In this document: positions 1 to 6,128 of the stretch, in pieces | How the letters are laid out: every line of letters begins with the position of its first letter | How positions within the stretch are numbered: position 1 is the stretch's first letter | Assembly: GCA_002450295.1 (NCBI GenBank) | Contig: DJYX01000081.1 | Coordinates: forward strand, 1 to 10,742 | From: Deltaproteobacteria bacterium UBA6967 | GTDB taxonomy: Bacteria > SAR324 > NAC60-12 | DNA: 10,742 nucleotides | Reading direction: 5' to 3' | Notes under the pieces: generated by a model | Told to the model about the DNA's origin: nothing | The model's input: only the letters and a program-made list of their open reading frames with translations | The model's database searches: none | Program-made: the position numbers and the translations under genes

Positions 1-32
1 GTTCTGTGGCGGATGTTTTCAAGCATTAGCAT

Positions 33-494
33 TTAGGTCAATTGCCTGACGCAGAAAATCAGCTTGTCATCATCGATTTGGTAAAAATCTGGCAGCCGAG
101 CCATCAATTCAGCACCCTGTCGCTGGTAAAATCGTTGTGCAGAGAGATAATTATCCCGGCTTGATGTCTCTATGAAAACTTGTCGACCGCCTTGAGAAAA
201 AATCTGCTGGATGCTCTCCTTGAAAAGCAAAGTTCCGAATCCAGCACCTTGGAAGTCTGGTGCAACAGCCAGCCAATAAAGATCGTAACTTCCGACAGAA
301 CCTGGAATGGGTCCCCAACAAGCAAATGCCCCTAAAAGATCGGCTTTTTCTAACAGCAGAAACTCATAACCGCTGGACACACCTTTGTTGAGATGCTCCT
401 GAACAAGTTCAGTAGCGATTTCAATCTCATCCTCACGAAAGTTTCCACATTCCTGAACCAAATCGGTGATCTTGCCGACGTCATCAGAATTCAA
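33..494 (-). CDS. GNAT-family N-acetyltransferase, last gene of the KamA/ATP-grasp operon
   Basis: This is a 153-residue single-domain GNAT acetyltransferase, expected to move an acetyl group from acetyl-CoA to an amine in the cytosol. The acetyl-CoA pyrophosphate loop is Q82-G-A-G85-F-G87, just after beta-strand 4 (SYDLYWLAV, 69-77). The segments GNFREDE (17-23), ETSSRDNY (109-116) and RLPDFYQIDDDKL (133-145) match a GNAT subfamily I recognise, whose substrate I do not know. The start used is TTG at 494-492; no ATG lies upstream in frame and no good Shine-Dalgarno sequence is visible, so translation may be coupled to the ligase ending at 540. The frame is open from that ligase stop to this start with no further stop. 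As the fourth gene behind a lysine-type aminomutase and two ligases, it may acetylate an amine of the pathway product. It is much shorter than the known beta-lysine acetyltransferase AblB and should not be called that. The family is certain; the substrate and exact start are not. Confidence 0.88.
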   Translation of the reverse strand: MNSDDVGKITDLVQECGNFREDEIEIATELVQEHLNKGVSSGYEFLLLEKADLLGAFACWGPIPGSVGSYDLYWLAVAPDFQGAGFGTLLFKESIQQIFSQGGRQVFIETSSRDNYLSAQRFYQRQGAELMARLPDFYQIDDDKLIFCVRQLT

Positions 495-539
495 AACTTT
501 TCGCCACGTCCATCCTTGGGGTTTTTTGCTATCAGGGCT

Positions 540-1559
540 TTAAGCATTTTTCTGAGTGATGACGGGAAAATGGAAGTTTGAGGAATTTCTAAGCCCAGCT
601 TCAACAAGCTGTTCAATCAGCTCTTGGAAACTGATTCCTGCTTGATCTGCCGAGGCTGAGAAGCCTGCACCAGGGCTTAGACACGGGTTGGCATTAACCT
701 CAAGGATTCTAGGCTGACCCCCTTCATCAAGGCGAAAGTCAACCCGAGCAGCTCCATTCAGGCTGAAAAGGTTCCAGCATCGAAGCGATAACTCTTCAAG
801 TTGTTCAAATAATTGAGAATTGAAGCATTTTTGGGGAAATCTTCTCGGTGTTCGAAGGAAGGCTTCACTTTCAGTGTTCCACTTAGCGGCATAATCTACC
901 AAACGGATCTCGTTGCCCTCGAACCCTTCAAACTCGATCTTTGCTACAGGCAAGACTTTGGGGCCTTTAAGAGTTTCAAGAATTGAAACGTTGAATTCCC
1001 TCCCTGGGAGATATTGTTCGGCAAACCAGTTACCTCCCAATGAGGCACTTATAGAGGATATCTTTTGGGCTACCTTGGAACTATCCACGACCGATGTTTG
1101 ATCAATGCCAAAAGATGCATGCTCGTCAACAGACTTAACAATCCATAATGGAGTAGACTTCGTTAGTAGGGGCGTCTCTCCAAAGATGGGAGCCTGCGGG
1201 ACACAGGCGTTTTGAAGAACCTTGCGACTAGTAAGCTTGTTGCTTGAAAGTCTAAGTGCGCTACTACTACAACAGTTATGCGGAAGCCCGAAGTCTTCAA
1301 AGAAAGCTGTTACGGTCGGAACAAATGTGGCAAGCCCGTTAATTGACTCGACTAGATTGAATACCAGATCTGGATTGATCCTTCTTAGAAAAGAGTCCAC
1401 CAATCCAAGATTTAGAGTCAGTGCAAGCAGATGAACTTCATGGCCAAAAGATCTGAGCACTGACTGAATGGAATCGACTTGATTCAAAGTGTCCTGTTGG
1501 TCTGGAGAGGGGTTTAGTCCCACCTCTCCATAAGCCAAGACAATTCTCAGCGCTTTCAC
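540..1559 (-). CDS. D-Ala-D-Ala-ligase-like ATP-grasp enzyme B (339 aa)
   Basis: This ATP-grasp carboxylate-amine ligase has the D-Ala-D-Ala ligase (Ddl) fold and should activate a carboxylate as an acyl-phosphate and join it to an amine. It shows an N-terminal Rossmann-like half (FNLVESINGLA, 67-77, at the position of the Ddl EG loop), the ATP lysine K142 (WIVKS), E181 (FAEQYLPGREF, with E188), and the metal-binding segment ARVDF...EVNANP with R272, D274, E287 and N289. The loop after EVN reads NPCLSPGAGFSASADQAGIS, quite unlike true Ddl (MTxHSLVP), so D-alanine is an unlikely substrate. The start is GTG at 1559-1557, inside a GTGA overlap with the stop of the preceding ligase; this implies translational coupling, since the only purine-rich stretch (GAGG) is about 14 nt upstream. 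The length is close to the usual Ddl (300-370). It is a different subtype from its neighbour, so the two are not a simple tandem duplication. A database would probably label it D-alanine--D-alanine ligase; I would not accept that function from context. Confidence 0.9.
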   Translation of the reverse strand: MKALRIVLAYGEVGLNPSPDQQDTLNQVDSIQSVLRSFGHEVHLLALTLNLGLVDSFLRRINPDLVFNLVESINGLATFVPTVTAFFEDFGLPHNCCSSSALRLSSNKLTSRKVLQNACVPQAPIFGETPLLTKSTPLWIVKSVDEHASFGIDQTSVVDSSKVAQKISSISASLGGNWFAEQYLPGREFNVSILETLKGPKVLPVAKIEFEGFEGNEIRLVDYAAKWNTESEAFLRTPRRFPQKCFNSQLFEQLEELSLRCWNLFSLNGAARVDFRLDEGGQPRILEVNANPCLSPGAGFSASADQAGISFQELIEQLVEAGLRNSSNFHFPVITQKNA

Positions 1560-2605
1560 AATGCTTTTCTGAACCTCAGACTTCGAGAGCGGAACGGACG
1601 CAACCTGGGTAGACCATGAGGGATTTTTCTGTTTGGCAAATCTGTTAAAAATTCATCAAGAATCTTTCCGATCAAATCGGCATAACTCAACCCTACCATG
1701 CCAGCTAAAATGACCAGATCAGAACGTTCAGGGTGTAATCCTGCTAAGGAATTTACTTCAATAAAATGAGGTTTCCCAAATTCATTGGAGCGAATATCTA
1801 CTCTCCCCCCATCCCGACAACCAAGAGCCTGCCAAGCTTGAAGAGCAACTTCACCTGCCCGTTTTGCTTCAGCATCATCTGCTAGGCTATATTGAATTCT
1901 TGCTTCGTAGTGCTCCTTGTTTTCGTAAGAATAGCCAAAGGATTCTGCTGATTCCTTAAACGTGACTTCCATCACCCCGATTACCTGACTTCTTTTGCCC
2001 TGCCCCAATATTCCGACCGTGAATTCCCTGCCTGACAGATAGTGTTCCACCAAGACAGGCTGAGAGTACTTTTGCCAAAGTTTTTGGGTTTGCAGAGTCA
2101 ACCCTTCAAGATCCTCGACAAAAGAATGGGCACTAATTCCTTTGCCAGTTCCTTCAGCCAGCGGTTTCGCAAAAACGGGGAACGGAAGTGAGAATTCTTC
2201 AAGATCACCAGGATTTCTCAAAACTCTGTAATCGGCTGTGGGAATTCCAGCGTCTCGGATAATCCTTTTTGTAACTGCCTTGTCAAGCGTGAGCGAAAGA
2301 ATCGTTGGGTCAGAGAAAACACAGGGGATTCCATACCCCTCCAAAAGAGCAGGAATCTGTGCTTCCCTTGCAATTCCCGAGATTCCCTCAGCGATACTGA
2401 AGACATAATCCCATCGTTTACCCCTTGCTAACTTGTTGACGAGGGACTGCAAATGGCCAATGCGTTCAACTTGCTCTCCCCTAGTTCTCAAGACAAATTC
2501 AAGGGCATCAATTGTTTCAGGGGCATCAAATTCAGCGGTTTGCTCTGCACTAAATCCAGCATCTAAGTAATCCTGGCGCAGATCATAACAAAGACCTACG
2601 CGCAT
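1556..2605 (-). CDS. D-Ala-D-Ala-ligase-like ATP-grasp enzyme A (349 aa)
   Basis: This is a second ATP-grasp ligase of Ddl fold, placed directly after the aminomutase. Visible landmarks are the EG loop IAEGISGIAREAQIP (71-85), the ATP lysine K147 in VFAKP, the flexible glycine-rich loop EGTGKGIS (151-158), E187 and E195 (LVEHYLSGREFTVGIL), and the metal-binding region GRVDIR...FIEVNSLAGLHPERSDL with R268, D270, E283 and N285. The LAGLHPERSDL stretch replaces the Ddl segment that closes over D-alanine, which points to another substrate. The C-terminus is strongly basic (about eight Arg/Lys from 334 to the end), which is unusual for Ddl. The ATG at 2605 lies 6 nt after an excellent Shine-Dalgarno core (GGAGG within AAGGAGGTG) and overlaps the end of the aminomutase frame by 10 nt. 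It overlaps the next ligase by 4 nt. A likely role is ligation of a beta-amino acid made by KamA to a second amino acid; this is inferred from context. Confidence 0.9.
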   Translation of the reverse strand: MRVGLCYDLRQDYLDAGFSAEQTAEFDAPETIDALEFVLRTRGEQVERIGHLQSLVNKLARGKRWDYVFSIAEGISGIAREAQIPALLEGYGIPCVFSDPTILSLTLDKAVTKRIIRDAGIPTADYRVLRNPGDLEEFSLPFPVFAKPLAEGTGKGISAHSFVEDLEGLTLQTQKLWQKYSQPVLVEHYLSGREFTVGILGQGKRSQVIGVMEVTFKESAESFGYSYENKEHYEARIQYSLADDAEAKRAGEVALQAWQALGCRDGGRVDIRSNEFGKPHFIEVNSLAGLHPERSDLVILAGMVGLSYADLIGKILDEFLTDLPNRKIPHGLPRLRPFRSRSLRFRKAL

Positions 2606-2609
2606 GGGA

Positions 2610-2618
2610 CACCTCCTT
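2610..2618 (-). promoter_or_regulatory. Strong Shine-Dalgarno of ATP-grasp enzyme A
   Basis: The minus strand reads AAGGAGGTG with the GGAGG core 6 nt before the ATG at 2605. It lies inside the last codons of the KamA frame. This gives the ligase its own efficient initiation even though the upstream gene is frameshifted. Confidence 0.75.
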
Positions 2619-3203
2619 CACCATAAGTGTCTGTGTGGACTGATCCATTCATAACTATTTCGCTCGGAAGATTATCAGCTGTGAAGATTCGATCTTCTGC
2701 CAAAGTGCCATCTGGATCAGGATACCGATGCTGATGACCTGCGAAATTATTGAAAACGAGATCACCTCCCTCCCGACCCAATAAATACTCTGGAAGCAAT
2801 GGAATTTTTCCTCCACCACCAGGTGCATCAATCACGAAAGTTGGAACTGCATAGCCCGTTGTATGTCCACGTAGCCCTTTGATGATTTCCAAACCTTTTT
2901 CGACAGGGGTTCTGAAATGTGCAGAACCTTTGATTGGGTCACATTGGAACAGGTAGTAAGGCCGAACACGATTCTTCAGCAAACCATGAAACAAGTTTTT
3001 CAGTGTCTCTACTGAGTCATTGATCCCAGCAAGCAGCACAGTCTGGCTCCCGAGTGGAAGTCCTGCATCTGCTAGTCTGGCGGTGGATCTTTTGACTTCA
3101 GGAGTGAGCTCAGTCGGATGGGTGAAGTGAAGACTCATCCATGGTTTGTGCTTCCGAAGGATCTTGACCAAATCCTTAGTGATCCTCTGGGGTAGGATGA
3201 TCG

Positions 3204-3215
3204 GCACTTTGTACC
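3204..3215 (-). other. Frameshift point in the KamA gene
   Basis: On the minus strand the sequence reads GGT ACA AAG TGC in the upstream frame. Family alignment expects G-T-K/R-V-P at this point. The upstream frame gives G-T-K and then leaves the family; the downstream frame resumes exactly with GTG CCG (V-P), so one base is missing from the AAA run (3208-3210) or one base must be re-read. Slippage of tRNA-Lys from AAG back to AAA would restore the product, but there is no X-XXY-YYZ heptamer. The nearest downstream stem (ATCCT/AGGAT, 3182-3198) has only 5 bp, so programmed frameshifting is poorly supported. Confidence 0.85.
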
Positions 3216-4046
3216 AATTCTCACAAATTCTATATGTTTGATAGAGCGAAGTTGGGTCAGTAACCAATCGAGTCGGTCATCTGGGAGTGTGAGTGGGTCT
3301 CCACCGCTTAGCAAAACATCCCTGACCTCCTTGTGACTTCGCAGGTAATTCAGGGCTGCGTTCCATCTTTCGGTTCCAAAACGATACTTCCCTGTGCTGC
3401 CAACCATGCGTGAACGGGTACAATAACGGCAGTACGTTGAACAAAACCCTGTTGAAAGAAACAGAACTCGGTCAGGATAACGGTGAACTAGTCCTTCAAC
3501 GACAGTACTGCCATCTTCCCCTAGAGGATCATCGTCTTCACCATAACTTCTGATAAATTCCTGGCCTACCTGTACATGCGCTCTTCGCAGAGGATCCTGA
3601 GAATCAGTCCTGCTCATCAAACTGGCATAATAGGGAGTGATCCCAACAGGCAAAGAGTCTCGATGTTGTGAAGCAGCTTCTCTCTCATCTTCACTCAACT
3701 CGAAAATCCGCTCCAAATCCTTCAATGAGCGAATTCTGTTTTTTAACTGCCACTGCCAGTCATTCCATTGTTCAGCTGAGGTTCCTGGCCAAAAGTTCGT
3801 GTAGAAAATTTTGGAAGATGGGGAGATAGGAAAGCTGTAAACTTTTTTGGGCTTGAATGGGAATTGAAAATTAAGGCTGGTTGAAGGAAGGGATGGTGAG
3901 ATTGTTTGGCCATTTGAACAGGCCTGAAAGCCAGAGGATGGAGGTTCCTCTTTTTCGCTAACATGAATCAAATCAGCCAACGGAATTTCACTGCGAGCCA
4001 GGCCATTTCCAGGCCGACTGGTCAAACTGGTATTTTTCATTCGATT

Positions 4047-4051
4047 TCCTT
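4047..4051 (-). promoter_or_regulatory. Ribosome binding site of the KamA gene
   Basis: AAGGA on the minus strand lies 6 nt before the ATG at 4040. It supports that start and therefore the unusually long N-terminal extension of about 75 residues before the conserved KamA region. Confidence 0.65.
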
Positions 4052-4077
4052 GGAAAATCAGTTAATTGAAAGATCTG

Positions 4078-4107
4078 AAAATAAGAGGAATTATTTAATA
4101 ATTCCTC
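4078..4107 (-). terminator. Probable intrinsic terminator of the thiolase gene
   Basis: GAGGAATTATT and AATAATTCCTC form a perfect 11-bp inverted repeat (4085-4107) around one central base, so the real hairpin is about 10 bp with a 3-nt loop. On the minus strand it is followed by TTATTTT. It lies 64 nt after the thiolase stop and 44 nt before the KamA ATG, so it should insulate the operon from thiolase transcription. The stem is only about half GC. A palindromic operator for the KamA operon is the alternative reading. No convincing promoter for KamA was found between the hairpin and the ATG. Confidence 0.6.
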
Positions 4108-4170
4108 TCCTGATTGCGATTATTTCAAAAGTTCAAATTTGCGCAACAAAATTTATTAGAGACCAAAAAA

Positions 4171-5358
4171 TTAAACTCTCTCGAAGATCGCAGCAATGCC
4201 TTGTCCTCCTCCGATGCACATTGAAACAAGTCCATATCGACCTTGAATTCTCTTCAATTCATAGAGAAGTTTGACCGTGATCAAGCAGCCTGTGGCCCCA
4301 ATTGGATGTCCCAGAGAAATACCACTACCGTTGGGATTAGTACGATCCATTGGTAGATTCAGATCTCGAGCTACTGCCAAAGCTTGCGCTGCAAAGGCTT
4401 CATTCAACTCAATCACATCCATATCTTTGACAGTTAACCCTGTGCTCTCCAGACATTTTTGAATCGCAGGAACAGGCCCAATACCCATGTATTTAGGATC
4501 AACACCGGAGTGTGCATACCCAACAAGTCGGCCCAGGATTTCTTTACTCCCTTTTTCTGCTTTGGAACGTTCCATCAGGATGATTGCAGATGCGGCGTCG
4601 TTTAGACCAGAGGCGTTACCCGCAGTCACACTCCCGTCCTCTTTGAAGACAGTTCTCAGCTTAGCCATGCTTTCAGTGGTGGCATCACTGCGAATATGTT
4701 CATCCTTCTCAAAAGAGATCATCTGTCTTCTTTGCTTGATCGAAATTGGTAAGATCTGCCCTTTGAAGTATCCTTCTTTAGTAGCCCTGTGGGCCCTTTG
4801 ATGGCTTTCCACAGCCAGTTGATCTTGCTCTTCTCTTGAAATTTCCCATCGGCTTGCCACATTTTCTGCAGTCACTCCCATATGGCAACTATCAAATGGG
4901 TCAGAGAGGGCTGCAACCATCGCATCAATGACTTGCCCGTCATTCATTCTTTGTCCCCATCTCATGCCTGGAAGCCAGTATTGGGATCGGCTCATCGATT
5001 CTGCACCTCCTCCCAGAGCAACGTCTGTATCGCCGCAAAGAATTGATTGAGCTGCACAGACGATTGCCTGAAGACCGCTTCCACAAAGACGGTTCAGAGT
5101 GTAGGCAGGAGTTTCGATCGGAATACCTCCTTTGACAGCTGCATAGCGGGAAAGGTACATGTCCCGTGGATCGGTATGAATCACATTGCCCATCACTACT
5201 TGTCCAATTTTAGATGCGTCAACGTCAGCTCGCTTGATAGCCTCTGCTACAACAGATGCCGCAAGATCTACCAAAGGAAAATCCTTGAGACTGCCGCCGT
5301 AATCACCGATTGCAGTTCGAACTCCGCTAACGACTACGACTTCTCTTAAAGCACCCAT
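4171..5358 (-). CDS. bktB: Beta-ketothiolase / acetyl-CoA C-acyltransferase, BktB-like
   Basis: This is a 395-residue thiolase, the normal length for the family. It catalyses reversible condensation of two acyl-CoA molecules or thiolytic cleavage of 3-ketoacyl-CoA in the cytosol. Catalytic features are all present: nucleophilic C92 in NRLCGSG, GGGAESMS (116-123), GNASGLNDAA (247-256), NEAFAAQ (319-325), H351 in GHPIGATG and the second catalytic C381 in CIGGGQG. The N-terminus (REVVVVSGVRTAIG) and C-terminus (CIGGGQGIAAIFERV) closely resemble Ralstonia BktB, which accepts longer and branched acyl chains than PhaA; the assignment to BktB rather than AtoB/PhaA is by this recalled resemblance. 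The ATG at 5358 has AGGAGA 5 nt upstream. It seems to be transcribed alone, with no PHA synthase or 3-hydroxyacyl-CoA dehydrogenase gene next to it, so fatty acid or amino acid degradation and PHA supply are equally possible. Confidence 0.95.
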   Translation of the reverse strand: MGALREVVVVSGVRTAIGDYGGSLKDFPLVDLAASVVAEAIKRADVDASKIGQVVMGNVIHTDPRDMYLSRYAAVKGGIPIETPAYTLNRLCGSGLQAIVCAAQSILCGDTDVALGGGAESMSRSQYWLPGMRWGQRMNDGQVIDAMVAALSDPFDSCHMGVTAENVASRWEISREEQDQLAVESHQRAHRATKEGYFKGQILPISIKQRRQMISFEKDEHIRSDATTESMAKLRTVFKEDGSVTAGNASGLNDAASAIILMERSKAEKGSKEILGRLVGYAHSGVDPKYMGIGPVPAIQKCLESTGLTVKDMDVIELNEAFAAQALAVARDLNLPMDRTNPNGSGISLGHPIGATGCLITVKLLYELKRIQGRYGLVSMCIGGGQGIAAIFERV

Positions 5359-5363
5359 GAATT

Positions 5364-5369
5364 TCTCCT
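5364..5369 (-). promoter_or_regulatory. Ribosome binding site of the thiolase gene
   Basis: AGGAGA on the minus strand lies 5 nt before the ATG at 5358 and fixes the start at the usual family N-terminus. Confidence 0.7.
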
Positions 5370-5407
5370 GATTAAGATGTCTTTTTTAGGAAGGCTTTTC
5401 TTGAAAT

Positions 5408-5437
5408 GTTGATTTCAGCTTGAATCAAGAAGTCAAC
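5408..5437. repeat. Overlapping small dyads in the thiolase/yqaA divergent region
   Basis: The palindrome CTTGAATCAAG (5419-5429) is embedded in further inverted matches, TTGATT/AATCAA (5409-5428) and GTTGA/TCAAC (5408-5437). The centres do not coincide. The region sits between two divergent genes, where an operator is plausible, but it matches no operator I can name. The whole 150-nt region has no promoter I would call with confidence. Confidence 0.3.
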
Positions 5438-5508
5438 TGTCTAGCAACTTGGGGTAAGCTACAATTTGCTTCGCTATAAAAAACTATTTTTCGAATAAGA
5501 ACTGCAGC

Positions 5509-5967
5509 ATGGTCTGGGATTCAATTTTAGCCGATTGGGGACATTGGGGTTTATTTCTGAGCGCGTTTCTTTCGGCCACCCTCCTGCCAGGAAGCTCCGA
5601 GGTCTTGCTTGCGGGGCTACTGCTTTCTGGGACTCATTCCGAATTGAAACTCTTGTTTTGGGCGACACTTGGAAATGTGCTTGGTTCCCTATTGAACAGG
5701 GAATTTGGGGCAGGGATTCTACGAGGGCGGGGAGCTAAGTGGTTGGGGATCACTCAGCAAACATGGTCACAAACTGAAGGCTGGTTTCAAAAATATGGGC
5801 AGTGGAGCTTGCTACTGGCCTGGTTGCCTGTCATCGGAGATCCTTTGACCATTGTCGCTGGGACCTTGGGCATTTCAAGAGCTCGCTTTCTCATTCTAGT
5901 GACTCTTGGAAAGGCTGCACGCTATTGGATCCTCATCTATATGGTGGAACTTGGTTCATCCTCATAA
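5509..5967 (+). CDS. yqaA: YqaA family inner-membrane protein (DedA/SNARE-associated superfamily)
   Basis: This 152-residue protein matches the YqaA family almost end to end. Conserved blocks are LSATLLPGSSEVLLAGLLLSG (21-41, a re-entrant or membrane segment), LGNVLGSLLNREFG (54-67), the amphipathic stretch WFQKYGQWSLLLAWLPVIGD (92-111) and VAGTLGISR with LGKAARY (116-139). It has about four hydrophobic segments and is an integral inner-membrane protein. DedA-superfamily proteins are linked to lipid scrambling and proton-motive-force maintenance, but the specific YqaA role is unknown. The start ATG has only a weak purine stretch (AAGA) upstream, so the start is less certain than the family. 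It is divergent from the thiolase across 150 nt and 161 nt upstream of the secreted two-propeller gene on the same strand. Nothing in its sequence ties it functionally to either. Confidence 0.88.
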   Translation: MVWDSILADWGHWGLFLSAFLSATLLPGSSEVLLAGLLLSGTHSELKLLFWATLGNVLGSLLNREFGAGILRGRGAKWLGITQQTWSQTEGWFQKYGQWSLLLAWLPVIGDPLTIVAGTLGISRARFLILVTLGKAARYWILIYMVELGSSS

Positions 5968-5996
5968 TTGCTTCTAAAATCAACTTCAACTCCTGA

Positions 5997-6099
5997 AGCA
6001 GTTCGACTGCTAACATGAACTAAACAATGGACCAGTAATCTCGGGCGTAGAGCAAACTCTTCAGTGAACGAAGAGTTGAGATTTGCCATCAGGCAATCT
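5997..6099 (+). other. Three small hairpins in the yqaA to two-propeller gene gap
   Basis: Reading plus strand: AGCAGT-TCG-ACTGCT (5997-6011, 6 bp), AACTCTTC/GAAGAGTT (6055-6077, 8 bp, 7-nt loop), and AGATTTGCC/GGCAATCT (6079-6099, 8 bp with one bulged T, loop ATCA). None is followed by a T run, so they are not standard terminators. The last two sit back to back about 20 nt before the ribosome binding site of the downstream gene and may structure its leader. No clear promoter was found in the gap. Confidence 0.4.
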
Positions 6100-6128
6100 G
6101 AATTCGAAACCCTCGACAAGAGATTCAT

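Larger units (their letters stand above)
2596..4040 (-). pseudogene. KamA-family radical SAM/PLP aminomutase (lysine 2,3-aminomutase type), interrupted by a -1 frameshift
   Basis: This encodes an aminomutase that moves an alpha-amino group to the beta-carbon using a 4Fe-4S cluster, SAM and PLP. It is split into two frames: the 5' part runs 4040-3135, and the 3' part is meaningful from 3207 to 2596. Joined at 3207 it gives 481 residues. It shows the usual N-terminal start EQWNDWQWQLKNRI (90-103), the cluster motif CSTYCRYC (C200, C204, C207), R209 (carboxylate-binding in clostridial KamA), SGGDPL (245-250), D368 in FQCD, and VIDAPGGGGK with D405 and the PLP lysine K412. The two aspartates correspond to D293 and D330 of clostridial lysine 2,3-aminomutase, which bind the lysine epsilon-amino group; glutamate 2,3-aminomutase has Lys and Asn there. 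About 75 residues of Ser/Pro-rich sequence precede the conserved region, and the clostridial C-terminal zinc motif (GCNCDVC) is absent. The start ATG at 4040 has AAGGA 6 nt upstream. No stop occurs inside either conserved stretch, so a sequencing indel or a very recent mutation is more likely than a decayed gene. Confidence 0.9.

Noticed and set aside
33..494. Acetyltransferase as AblB (beta-lysine N-acetyltransferase)
   Set aside because: It is far shorter than AblB (about 270 residues) and its conserved blocks belong to another GNAT subfamily; only the operon context suggests a related job.
3157..3215. Programmed -1 frameshifting in the aminomutase gene
   Set aside because: There is no slippery heptamer; the near stem has 5 bp, and the better stem (AAGGAT/ATCCTT, 3157-3177) begins about 30 nt from the slip point, too far for a usual stimulator.
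2596..4040. Aminomutase as EpmB, which beta-lysylates elongation factor P
   Set aside because: There is no EpmA-like lysyl-tRNA-synthetase homologue or efp in the window, and two ligases plus an acetyltransferase follow it.
3963..5349. Plus-strand open frames across the aminomutase start and the thiolase
   Set aside because: They lie antisense to well-supported genes, have no family resemblance or ribosome binding site, and look like mirror frames of real coding sequence.
5359..5508. Promoters for the thiolase and yqaA
   Set aside because: Candidates such as TTGACT on the minus strand and TATAAA on the plus strand lack a partner element at acceptable spacing.
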